Under the pieces are notes generated by a model that had not been told where the DNA came from, searched no databases, and saw nothing but the letters and a program-made list of their open reading frames with translations. A stretch of 14,910 nt of DNA from Nitrospirota bacterium. Its GTDB lineage: Bacteria > Nitrospirota > Thermodesulfovibrionia > Thermodesulfovibrionales > JdFR-85. A program made the translations under genes and the position numbers. This document shows, piece after piece, positions 5,842-11,885 of this stretch. The first letter of the stretch is position 1, and every line of letters begins with the position of its first letter. Location of the stretch: assembly GCA_003232715.1 (NCBI GenBank), contig QIJG01000103.1:1-14910 (forward strand), written 5' to 3'.

Positions 5842-6846
5842 TTACCGGTTTTTAATGATATACTGTGCCAGATCCCTCAGCCGGCTGCTGTAACCCCACT
5901 CATTATCATACCACGCAAGGACTTTTATCATCCTCTTCTCTATAACCTTTGTCAGTGTTGCATCAAGTATGGATGAATGGTCATTACCGTTGAGGTCTAT
6001 TGAGACGAGGGGTGCCTCCGAGTACAGGAGGATTCCCTTTAATGGGCCTTCAGCTGCATTTTTCAGTGCCCCGTTGATCTCCTCTGTAGTGGTATCCCCG
6101 GATACCTCAACAACAAGGTCAATTAGTGACACATTGGGCGTGGGGACCCTTATGGACATACCGTCAAGCCTGCCCTTCAGCTCGGGGAGCACAAGGCCGA
6201 CCGCCCTGGCTGCACCGGTCGTGGTTGGTATCAGGTTCATGGCAGCAGCCCTTGCCCTCCTGAGGTCTTTATGCGGCAGGTCCAGGATCCTCTGGTCATT
6301 GGTGTATGAATGGATTGTAGTCATCAGACCACGGATGATCCCGAACTCATTATTCAATACCTTTGCCACAGGGGCAAGGCAGTTGGTTGTACAGGAGGCG
6401 TTTGATATTACCCTGTGTTTCTGAATATCAATGCTTTCTTCATTCACCCCTATGCATACGGTTATGTCAGGCTCTTTTGCCGGTGCGGATATAAGGACCC
6501 AGCCGGCACCTGCATCAAGGTGTTTCGAAGCCGATGCCTTGTCGGTAAACCTGCCGGTTGACTCTATCACTATCTCCACGCCGTCATCTTTCCATGGAAG
6601 TTTTGCCGGGTCGGTTATTGCCGTTACTTTTATCTCACGTCCGTTGACGATCAGGGAGTTGCCGGTTGCAGAGACATCGGCTGAGAATCTCCCGTGAACA
6701 GAATCGTATTTGAGAAGGTGTGCCAGTGTTGCAGCATCAGTAAGGTCATTGATGGCAACAATTTCAAAGTCTGACTGGGCTATGGATGTCCTCAGGAAAT
6801 TCCGTCCTATCCTTCCGAACCCGTTAATTCCAATTTTAACCGCCAT
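5842..6846 (-). CDS. gap: Glyceraldehyde-3-phosphate dehydrogenase, NAD type
   Basis: Oxidises and phosphorylates glyceraldehyde 3-phosphate to 1,3-bisphosphoglycerate, feeding the pgk product encoded just downstream. The 334-residue protein is complete: Rossmann motif KIGINGFGRIGRNFLR (4-19), AINDL with Asp34 favouring NAD, catalytic Cys152 in SNASCTTNC (149-156), His179 in TTIHSYTND, the phosphate-site segment PTTTGAARAVG, and the C-terminal WYDNEWGYSSRL signature. The ATG at 6846 has a strong GGAGG 5 bases upstream. The leader contains hairpins that could mask this ribosome site (see the separate entry). The gene appears intact, in contrast to its neighbours pgk and the DUF1015 gene, and is probably co-transcribed with pgk. 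Confidence 0.97.
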   Translation of the reverse strand: MAVKIGINGFGRIGRNFLRTSIAQSDFEIVAINDLTDAATLAHLLKYDSVHGRFSADVSATGNSLIVNGREIKVTAITDPAKLPWKDDGVEIVIESTGRFTDKASASKHLDAGAGWVLISAPAKEPDITVCIGVNEESIDIQKHRVISNASCTTNCLAPVAKVLNNEFGIIRGLMTTIHSYTNDQRILDLPHKDLRRARAAAMNLIPTTTGAARAVGLVLPELKGRLDGMSIRVPTPNVSLIDLVVEVSGDTTTEEINGALKNAAEGPLKGILLYSEAPLVSIDLNGNDHSSILDATLTKVIEKRMIKVLAWYDNEWGYSSRLRDLAQYIIKNR

Positions 6847-6847
6847 A

Positions 6848-6900
6848 CTCCCCTCCTTGTATCAAGGAATCTGAACTTTTTAAGGAGACAAAGCCTCCTT
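6848..6900 (-). promoter_or_regulatory. Structured leader of gap with its ribosome site inside a hairpin
   Basis: In the minus-strand mRNA, TCCTTG (6868-6863) and CAAGGA (6859-6854) form a perfect 6-bp stem with a 3-base ATA loop, and the right arm contains part of the gap Shine-Dalgarno (AAGGAGGGGAG). Further upstream AAGGAG (6900-6895) pairs with CTCCTT (6887-6882); this CTCCTT could instead pair with the Shine-Dalgarno itself. Two mutually exclusive pairings around a ribosome site are typical of translational control. No ligand or protein is implied, and the short stems may form by chance. Confidence 0.35.
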
Positions 6901-6956
6901 TATTTAGTAAGCAGTCAGGAATAACTGCAGCAAATGAGACTACCTGCTGCCTACCT

Positions 6957-7793
6957 CTACTGAAGCCTGTTTATAACAAAACCAGTGAGTATTTTTGGAA
7001 AAAAGTATGTTGACTTTGGAGGCATTCTCAGACAGGCACGAGCCACTCTTTCCATATCCTCCACCCTTGTGGGATTAAGAAAGAATGCCGCCTGACGGCT
7101 GCCGTCCCTTACCTTCGAAAGACAGACTCCAGGGTCCATTTCATAGTCAACCCCGTGAACATTATACAACTTTTTAAAGATTAAATCATGCAGAAGCGTT
7201 ACGTCAAGCCCTCTCAGTGGTTCCGGAACATCTGTAAGGTCTTTGCCCCTGTAAAGGAGGATAAAGTGTTTGCGCTCCCCATGAACTGCAACCCCAATGG
7301 CATGCTCAAGCCCGGCTATTTCCGAAGTGATGTCCCTGTCGGCATCTATTGACCTGATTTCAAAGAATTGCTCCAAATGTTTCAGAAATCCGGATGCCCC
7401 GGTATCTGCCAATTCCCTGACAAGCCTGTGGGCCGGCAGTACTGTAAGCCCCCCGTCAACCATGTTTACAAGGTACATCATGACATAATTGTAGGGCTCG
7501 GAGCCTGTATGTGCAGGGTTTTTTGCCTTCATCTCCTTCTGATACGTAAGGGCCGTCTCATATCTGTGATGGCCGTCAGCTATATATATGGGGGTCCCTT
7601 TCAGTTCCTCCCTGATCACCCTGACGTCATCAGGGTCGTCGATTATCCACATCCTGTGCTCTGCACCCATGAGGTCCGCGACTGCTATGCAGGGGGGAGT
7701 TGAAAGGCACCTGTCAAAGATATCAAGGTATCCCCTCCTTTGACTGTTATAGATAGAGAAGACAGGGCTCAGGTTGGCATTACAGTGGTGCAT
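6957..7793 (-). CDS. DUF1015 family protein, C-terminal part (split gene)
   Basis: The larger part of a DUF1015 protein, in a different frame from its N-terminal part (7799-8200). It opens with HHCNANLSPVFSIY, matching the family's segment after the ADRL motif, and contains the signature YIADGHHRYETALTYQKEM, then NYVMMYLVNMVDGGLTVLPA with HRLVREL. The upstream bases, in the same frame, read ADRLTLMHHCNAN, so the coding frame really extends a few codons beyond the Met at 7793. The biochemical function of DUF1015 is not known to me; the DGHHR motif suggests a metal or phosphate site, but that is inference. The pair lies directly upstream of gap-pgk on the same strand, 110 bases from gap, suggesting a link to central metabolism. 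With the N-terminal part it is ~410 residues, about full length. Confidence 0.85.
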   Translation of the reverse strand: MHHCNANLSPVFSIYNSQRRGYLDIFDRCLSTPPCIAVADLMGAEHRMWIIDDPDDVRVIREELKGTPIYIADGHHRYETALTYQKEMKAKNPAHTGSEPYNYVMMYLVNMVDGGLTVLPAHRLVRELADTGASGFLKHLEQFFEIRSIDADRDITSEIAGLEHAIGVAVHGERKHFILLYRGKDLTDVPEPLRGLDVTLLHDLIFKKLYNVHGVDYEMDPGVCLSKVRDGSRQAAFFLNPTRVEDMERVARACLRMPPKSTYFFPKILTGFVINRLQ

Positions 7794-7798
7794 GAGGG

Positions 7799-8200
7799 TT
7801 AACCTGTCTGCCTTTGGTTTTGAATGTCATGGGGGTATATGCCGTTACATAGCTCCGTTATCCCGACCCTGCCAAAGAGCCCTCTCATTACCTTCTTTTC
7901 ATTTTCCACGGTGTACTCTGCCTCGTAAAGATAGAAAGCTGGATTTTCGGTTTCCTTCAAAACCCCCTTAGATAACCAGTCATTAAGGTATTTGCCGGCC
8001 CTGGTATAGCGATTTTCTGAATCATTATCTCCCTGAAGGTCTTTTCCGAAATCGATTCTTACAATATTGCAGGGGCTTTTAGCATAAAGTGCATCCCTTA
8101 ATTCAGGGGTGATGACGTCATAAGGGGGCGAGACAACGTCTTCGCCCTTAACCCTATGGGTATCGTAAAGGATTCCTCTGAATGGTAAAATTTCCGTCAT
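7799..8200 (-). CDS. DUF1015 family protein, N-terminal part (split gene)
   Basis: The 133-residue N-terminal part of the same DUF1015 gene. It shows the family opening ILPFRGILYDTHRVKGEDVV, SPPYDVITPELRDAL, SPCNIVRIDFG, the AGKYLNDWLSKGVLKETENP stretch and AFYLYEAEYTVENEKKVMRG. After GIYPHDIQ the frame runs into a stop (TAA at 7799-7801), whereas the family continues PHExTF...KADRL. The needed residues (TFKTK, ADRLTLMHH) are present in other frames, so one or two small indels separate PH from ADR, about 7 nt fewer than the family spacing. The ATG at 8200 has only a weak ribosome site. Four copies of ATCGTGA lie 30-100 bases upstream. Confidence 0.82.
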   Translation of the reverse strand: MTEILPFRGILYDTHRVKGEDVVSPPYDVITPELRDALYAKSPCNIVRIDFGKDLQGDNDSENRYTRAGKYLNDWLSKGVLKETENPAFYLYEAEYTVENEKKVMRGLFGRVGITELCNGIYPHDIQNQRQTG

Positions 8201-8229
8201 AGTGCAGCCTAAATCCTTATCTTGAGTCT

Positions 8230-8299
8230 ATCGTGAAGGCATCGTGAAGCTCAGAGACTTTCTCTTTTGCCTCACGATTACTTCAAGATTACTCACGAT
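8230..8299. promoter_or_regulatory. Four-copy ATCGTGA cluster, candidate operator
   Basis: The heptamer ATCGTGA occurs at 8230-8236 and 8241-8247, and its exact reverse complement TCACGAT at 8272-8278 and 8293-8299. Start-to-start spacings are 11 (direct pair), 31 and 21 bases. Two direct and two inverted copies in 70 bases, just upstream of the DUF1015 start (8200), look like paired binding sites for a dimeric regulator. No known regulator motif is assigned. Confidence 0.35.
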
Positions 8300-8342
8300 C
8301 TTGTAAAACTAAAAATATCTCTTTCTTATCATGAAGCAATGT

Positions 8343-8382
8343 ACTCCTCAACTCCGCCACTCCTGAACTCCCTAACTCTCTT
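8343..8382. repeat. Degenerate 8-bp tandem repeat, five units
   Basis: Five consecutive octamers all begin with ACTC: ACTCCTCA, ACTCCGCC, ACTCCTGA, ACTCCCTA, ACTCTCTT. On the other strand this reads as a GGAGT-type run resembling the low-complexity GGAGTTCAGGAGT intergenic repeats of some environmental bacteria. No coding role is visible. Confidence 0.55.
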
Positions 8383-8476
8383 TTCACCCCGTCAAATTAT
8401 CAATTAGAGACTGAATATGTTAGCATTTAAGGAAATCTAAATTCAATCAGGACAGGACTAAAGATTAAAAATAGGC

Positions 8477-8506
8477 CGCAGATTTTCGCAGATATACGCA
8501 GATATG
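8477..8506. repeat. Three tandem CGCAGAT decamers upstream of glnE
   Basis: CGCAGATTTT, CGCAGATATA and CGCAGATATG follow each other with an exact 10-base period, about one helical turn, ending 15 bases before the glnE start codon. It could be a regulator site array or part of a dispersed CGCAGAT-type repeat; nothing in the window decides this. Confidence 0.5.
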
Positions 8507-8521
8507 AGAGGATAAGAGGCC

Positions 8522-9283
8522 ATGCCGATCGATGAAGGATTGCATAAAAGGATAGAGGAACTCTCTCTTGATACGCCTGATCCGGTAAGGGCGGAGAGGA
8601 ATACTCTCAGTCTCTTTGAGCTCATACCGGCAGGACCCTTTCTTCCATATCTTGCGGATATCTGCAGGCTCTTTGCTGCAAGCCGCTTTCTTGCAATTTA
8701 TTGTATTGCCAACCCGGAGGAACTTCTTGCTGCACTGAAGGAGATAAAGATGCCTGTCTCCAGGGACTTGCTTCTTAAAAGGATAAATGCAGAAATTACG
8801 CCTGATGAGCGGTGGGATTTAAAGGACATGATGAAGGCCCTGCGGGGGTTTAAAAAGCGGTACCTGCTCAGGATTACCCTCAGGGATATTGCAGGGGAAA
8901 CCGGCATACTCTCCTCAATGGATGAGCTCACTTTACTTGCAGAGGCACTTATCTCCCTCTCACTTCAGTGGTCACTCAGGATTAATTGCCGAAGGTTCGG
9001 CGAGCCTGCAAATGCTGCAATTACCGTTATCGGTCTCGGGAAATTAGGGGGAGCCGAGCTTAATTACAGCTCCGACGTTGACTTGATTTCCGTCTACAGT
9101 CAGGGAAGCGGTCAGACTTCGGGCATCCTGAACCCTTCAGGTGTAAGGGTAAACAGGATAAGCAAGCATGAATTCTATTGCAGGGTTATGGAGCTCCTCA
9201 ACAGGATGCTCTCACTCCCTACAGAGGATGGTATTACATACAGGGTTGACCTCAGGCTCAGGCCGGACAGAAGGGGGAGCTGA
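8522..9283 (+). CDS. glnE: Glutamine synthetase adenylyltransferase GlnE, part 1 of 3 (deadenylylating domain)
   Basis: GlnE adds AMP to, and removes it from, glutamine synthetase in response to PII, setting nitrogen assimilation. This first piece (253 residues) holds the N-terminal nucleotidyltransferase, the adenylyl-removing side, with VIGLGKLGGAELNYSSDVDL (169-188; Asp185 and Asp187 as metal ligands) and YRVDLRLRPD near the end. The ATG at 8522 follows an AAGAGG-like ribosome site. The frame breaks after RPDRRGS: the family continues RRGELTLPL, and this sequence appears in the next frame from 9277. At the break is a run of five G (9273-9277), so loss of one base there (or about four, counting a missing Gly codon) explains it. 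The whole locus, 8522-11282, would encode ~920 residues, close to the 946 of E. coli. Confidence 0.9.
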   Translation: MPIDEGLHKRIEELSLDTPDPVRAERNTLSLFELIPAGPFLPYLADICRLFAASRFLAIYCIANPEELLAALKEIKMPVSRDLLLKRINAEITPDERWDLKDMMKALRGFKKRYLLRITLRDIAGETGILSSMDELTLLAEALISLSLQWSLRINCRRFGEPANAAITVIGLGKLGGAELNYSSDVDLISVYSQGSGQTSGILNPSGVRVNRISKHEFYCRVMELLNRMLSLPTEDGITYRVDLRLRPDRRGS

Positions 9284-9612
9284 CACTGCCGCTTGATTCC
9301 TGCAGGACATATTATGAATCGTGGGGCCGTACGTGGGAGCGGATGGTGCTTATAAGGGCCAGGCCAATAGCCGGCGACATGGGGCTTGGACGGGAATTCA
9401 TGGAGGCAATCAGTCCCTTTGTATGGAGGAAGAGCCTTGATTTCTCCGAAATAGAGGAGATACGGGGGCTCAAGAAAAGGATAGATTTGACCTTTTCAAG
9501 AGATGACATAAAGCGCGGCTATGGCGGTATCAGGGAGATAGTCAGCTCATCTATGGAGGTGACAACAGGGGGCTCAGGACCCACAGGCTCTTCAACGCCA
9601 TACAGGTGCTGA
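9277..9612 (+). CDS. glnE: GlnE part 2 of 3 (middle of deadenylylating domain, out of frame)
   Basis: This frame resumes the GlnE sequence with ELTLPLDSCRTYYESWGRTW and ERMVLIRARPIAGDMGLG, the conserved stretch after the first nucleotidyltransferase motif, and runs to YGGIREI. It then diverges (VSSSMEVTTGG...) to a stop at 9610-9612. The family reads GGIREIEFFVQxFQLIYGG; here GAGATA is followed directly by GTCAGCTCATC, so about 19 bases encoding EFFVQLF are missing at 9540/9541 and the frame changes. The deletion removes the residue after GGIREI that is part of the domain's conserved core. The piece has no start codon context of its own apart from a Met at 9343 without a ribosome site. Confidence 0.82.
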   Translation, partial: ELTLPLDSCRTYYESWGRTWERMVLIRARPIAGDMGLGREFMEAISPFVWRKSLDFSEIEEIRGLKKRIDLTFSRDDIKRGYGGIREIVSSSMEVTTGGSGPTGSSTPYRC

Positions 9613-11282
9613 GATGGTTGAAATTGGTGCCGCAGGAGGACCTCACCACACTCTGGGACAACTATCTGTATCTGAGGAGGCTTGAGCATTATCTCCAGAT
9701 GAAAGAAGACCTCCAGACCCATACTCTCCCGGTATCCGGGCAGGAGACGGAGGTGCTTGCAAGGATGATGGGGGTTTCCTCAGCCGCTGAATTTCTTGCA
9801 GACCTGCGTCTGAGGCGTATGCAGGTAAAGAATATGTATAACTCCCTGCTCGGCACGGAAGAGGACCTTCATGCCGAGGCTCTTACACTTCTTGAGGGTG
9901 ACCTTGCGGATGATGAGCTCATGGGATATCTGTTATTCAGGGGGGTTAAGGCTCCACAGGCAGGCCTTATACACCTGCGGAAGGTGAGTGAGCAGATGCG
10001 CACTTTTAAAACACAGAAGGAAAGGGCCGTCCTGAGAAGGGTTGTTCCGCAATTTCTGGAAAAGGCTTTTAATGCGGAAAGTCCCGACAGGGTTTTAAAA
10101 GGACTTGAGAGTTTCATTGCAGTGCTTGGAGAAAAAGAGGCATACCTTACAGGGGTGGCGGAACATAAGGGGCTGATTGATGCAATGGTCAGGCTCTTCT
10201 CCCTCAGTTCATACCTGTCAAGGGTCTTTTTGAGCAGCAACAGGTACCTTGATACGCTGGTGGAGGGATTAATTATAAGGAAGACAAAGAAGCAGGTGGA
10301 GGAAGAGCTACGAAGGAATGTCCGGTTTGGAGCAGGGGTTCTGGAGTCTATCGGGGAGTACAGGAGGGCTGAAGAGATTCGTCTGGGCCTCTTCTTCCTC
10401 ATGGATGTCCTCACAATACATGACCTGCTGAGGTATCTCTCACACCTTGCAGACGCCATCATAGGGATAATCCTTGAGAGAACAAATAATAATCAGGGTT
10501 TTTCAATCATTGGCCTGGGAAAACTCGGGGGAAGGGAGCTAACCTTTGGCTCTGACCTCGATATAATCTTCCTCTCGGATATTCCGGATGGAGTAAGGAC
10601 TGCAGAGAGTGTGGTAAAGACCCTCACCACATACACCGACAAGGGGATGCTCTACAATGTGGATGTGAGGTTGCGACCGGATGGTTCAAAGGGGGCACTT
10701 ATCAAGGATATCGCCGGATACAGGAACTACTATCTCAGGAGCGCCCACCCCTGGGAGCTGCAGGCACTCCTGAAGGCAAGACCTGTTGCCGGAGACTTGA
10801 GGGCTGGAAGGGCATTTATGGAAATGGGAAGGGAAGTGTTAATGCAGCGGGGTAAAGAGGTAAAGAGGGAAGATATCCATGCAATGAGACAGCGGATAGT
10901 CAGCGAGCTGTCACAGGAGGCAGTGGGCATGGATATCAAGCTTGGGCCGGGGGGGATTGAGGAGATAGAGTTTTATGTCCAGTTCTTACAACTTCAGCAT
11001 GTTCGTGAAAGCCCGGAGATACTGGTTCAAAACACCCCGGTGGCAATGAACAGGCTGGCAAAAAAGGGGATACTGAATGCCGGAGAGAGAGAAATCCTCT
11101 TTAATTCCTATGAGTATTACAGGAGGCTTGAGACCTTCCTGAGATTAAACGAGGAGAATGTGATTGCAAAGGATTCAGGGATTGCTGAGTTGGCAGGGAT
11201 ATTTATGGGTCACAGGAGTAAGGAAGAATTTTTGACCCGTCTGGGAGAGCTCAGGAGCTCTGTTTTAAGACTCACGGGCTGA
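9543..11282 (+). CDS. glnE: GlnE part 3 of 3 (linker and adenylylating domain)
   Basis: The third frame continues QLIYGGDNRGLRTHRLFNAI and QVLRWLKLVPQEDLTTLWDN, then YLYLRRLEHYLQMKEDLQTH, the end of the N-terminal half. A central helical linker follows, then the C-terminal adenylylating nucleotidyltransferase: IIGLGKLGGRELTFGSDLD (from about 10509, acidic DLD pair), VDVRLRPDGSKGAL, HPWELQALLKARPVAGD, and LGPGGIEEIEFYVQFLQLQH. The last motif is the intact counterpart of the GGIREIEFF segment damaged in part 2. The first Met in this frame is at 9606, with no convincing ribosome site, so a separate functional protein is not implied. It ends at 11282 after a family-like C-terminus. The convergent tRNA-Ala gene follows 67 bases later. 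Confidence 0.92.
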   Translation, partial: QLIYGGDNRGLRTHRLFNAIQVLRWLKLVPQEDLTTLWDNYLYLRRLEHYLQMKEDLQTHTLPVSGQETEVLARMMGVSSAAEFLADLRLRRMQVKNMYNSLLGTEEDLHAEALTLLEGDLADDELMGYLLFRGVKAPQAGLIHLRKVSEQMRTFKTQKERAVLRRVVPQFLEKAFNAESPDRVLKGLESFIAVLGEKEAYLTGVAEHKGLIDAMVRLFSLSSYLSRVFLSSNRYLDTLVEGLIIRKTKKQVEEELRRNVRFGAGVLESIGEYRRAEEIRLGLFFLMDVLTIHDLLRYLSHLADAIIGIILERTNNNQGFSIIGLGKLGGRELTFGSDLDIIFLSDIPDGVRTAESVVKTLTTYTDKGMLYNVDVRLRPDGSKGALIKDIAGYRNYYLRSAHPWELQALLKARPVAGDLRAGRAFMEMGREVLMQRGKEVKREDIHAMRQRIVSELSQEAVGMDIKLGPGGIEEIEFYVQFLQLQHVRESPEILVQNTPVAMNRLAKKGILNAGEREILFNSYEYYRRLETFLRLNEENVIAKDSGIAELAGIFMGHRSKEEFLTRLGELRSSVLRLTG

Positions 11283-11349
11283 TGCGGTTTCTGAAGCAAA
11301 AAGATAGGAAGGATGCTTGTTAAAACAGCAACAGCAGGGTTTTTCCCCC

Positions 11350-11425
11350 TGGTGGACGGTAGGGGGGTCGAACCCCCGACCTCCAGAGTGCGATTCTGGC
11401 GCTCTCCCAACTGAGCTAACCGCCC
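11350..11425 (-). tRNA. tRNA-Ala (anticodon CGC)
   Basis: A complete 76-nt cloverleaf on the minus strand. The acceptor stem GGGCGGT pairs with ACCGTCC, including the G3-U70 wobble pair that is the alanine identity element. D arm GCTC...GAGC; anticodon stem CCAGA/TCTGG with loop ATCGCAC, anticodon CGC reading GCG; T arm GGGGG-TTCGACC with a C-rich partner and a G49-U65 wobble; discriminator A; CCA end encoded at 11352-11350. It is convergent with glnE. Reading frames through it are artefacts. Confidence 0.96.
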
Positions 11426-11465
11426 ACAAAGTGACCGTATGGTCATTCTGAACCTGATTCAATAT

Positions 11466-11471
11466 ATTATA
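11466..11471 (-). promoter_or_regulatory. Candidate -10 box for the tRNA-Ala gene
   Basis: A perfect TATAAT lies on the minus strand about 40 bases upstream of the tRNA 5' end, the right distance for a short 5' leader. No good TTGACA-like -35 box is present at 16-18 bases, and the stretch is a TA-rich run (AATATATTATAATAT), so this is a weak call. A perfect TGACC-GTAT-GGTCA palindrome (11432-11445) lies between it and the tRNA. Confidence 0.3.
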
Positions 11472-11522
11472 ATATCATAAACACTTCAGGGATTTATATT
11501 CCGGCGGACATATTATTTTATT

Positions 11523-11605
11523 TGAAAAATTCCTCCTGACCTCCCTTTGCCAAAGGGAGAGATTATGCCCCTCTTTGGCAAAGGGAGGCGATGGGAAATT
11601 TTCAG
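11523..11605. repeat. Long intergenic palindrome (CCTCCCTTTGCCAAAG type)
   Basis: The arms CCTCCCTTTGCCAAAG (11540-11555) and CTTTGGCAAAGGGAGG (11573-11588) are perfect 16-bp inverted repeats around a short spacer. Each arm contains its own small palindrome (CTTTGCCAAAG). The symmetry extends weakly outward through GAAAAATTCC on the left and GGGAAATTTTC on the right, giving about 83 bp. It is typical of dispersed REP/BIME-like intergenic palindromes and has no U-tract to make it a clean terminator for tRNA or glnE. Confidence 0.65.
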
Positions 11606-11690
11606 CCGGAAATTTTAATTTTTCAATTTTCTGCTAAAATGGTAACTGTATTGCGTGTAATAGTTTGGTTACAGGAAAATGTTTCAACAA

Positions 11691-11860
11691 GGAGTCAGAA
11701 GACAGAAGTCAGGAGTCAGAATGAAAAGAGAAAAAGCTAAACAGTTTCAAGATTTGATTGTATGGCAAAAAGCGCATCAATTAGAAGAAATTACGTAAAT
11801 TGTTAGAGGCATACATTCCAAATCAATTCTGGATTCTGGATTCCGGCTACTGACTTCTTC
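11691..11860 (+). mobile_element. Four-helix-bundle gene cassette bounded by AGAAGTCAG inverted repeats
   Basis: The sequence before the small gene remnant repeats GGAGTCAGAA (11691-11700 and 11712-11721) and includes AGAAGTCAGGAGTCAGAAT (11704-11722). Directly after the remnant the reverse complement of AGAAGTCAGTAGCCGGAAT occurs (about 11840-11858). The two ends thus form an imperfect inverted repeat, identical over AGAAGTCAG, around the gene. In other genomes I recall such GTCAG-type runs next to genes of this family. This suggests a small mobilised unit, but no transposase is present and no target duplication is seen. Inference. Confidence 0.4.
11721..11853 (+). pseudogene. Collapsed four-helix-bundle (S23 / 23S rRNA intervening-sequence) protein gene
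   Basis: The ATG at 11721 begins MKREKAKQFQDLIVWQKAHQ, the characteristic N-terminus of the four-helix-bundle family often called 23S rRNA intervening-sequence protein (FxDLxVWQKAHxL). After HQL the text jumps to EEIT and a TAA at 11796-11798. The family's end resumes in another frame (LLEAYIPNQFW, ILDSGY, TGA at 11851). About 75-80 central residues are therefore missing, estimated from a usual length of ~120, and the ends are out of frame. No function is expected. It lies between inverted repeats and directly before the N-terminally shortened kinase gene. Confidence 0.6.
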
Positions 11861-11885
11861 ACCGGGTATCATTAGATGCCCGGTG
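11860..11885. repeat. CACCGGG/CCCGGTG hairpin at the kinase gene start
   Basis: CACCGGG (11860-11866) and CCCGGTG (11879-11885) are perfect 7-bp inverted repeats around a 12-base spacer. The right arm overlaps the GTG that opens the HATPase-receiver frame. No U-tract follows, so it is not a standard terminator; it could fold over the start region or be a boundary of the upstream cassette. Confidence 0.45.

Larger units (their letters stand above)
8201..8521. other. Divergent intergenic region between DUF1015 and glnE
   Basis: No gene is visible. The region carries three sets of short repeats: four ATCGTGA copies (8230-8299), an 8-bp degenerate tandem array (8343-8382) and a 10-bp tandem triplet (8477-8506). 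Promoters for both flanking genes must lie here, but I see no clear consensus TTGACA/TATAAT pair on either strand. The glnE start follows an AAGAGG-like ribosome site at 8514-8519. Confidence 0.5.

Noticed and set aside
6882..6900. AAGGAG/CTCCTT stem as a terminator for DUF1015
   Set aside because: On the minus strand it is followed by A residues, not U, and has only 6 pairs; a leader structure is more likely.
8343..8506. CRISPR-like array before glnE
   Set aside because: Units are 8-10 bases with no spacers; no cas genes are present.
9869..10462. Minus-strand open frame of about 200 codons opposite glnE
   Set aside because: It is antisense to well-conserved GlnE sequence, and its Ser/Arg-rich text is the usual mirror of a GC-biased gene.
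11210..11462. Two short minus-strand frames covering the tRNA
   Set aside because: They are translations of the tRNA-Ala gene (text such as SSVGRAPESHSGG is typical of tRNA read as protein).
11860..11885. CACCGGG/CCCGGTG hairpin as a terminator
   Set aside because: No U-tract follows on either strand.
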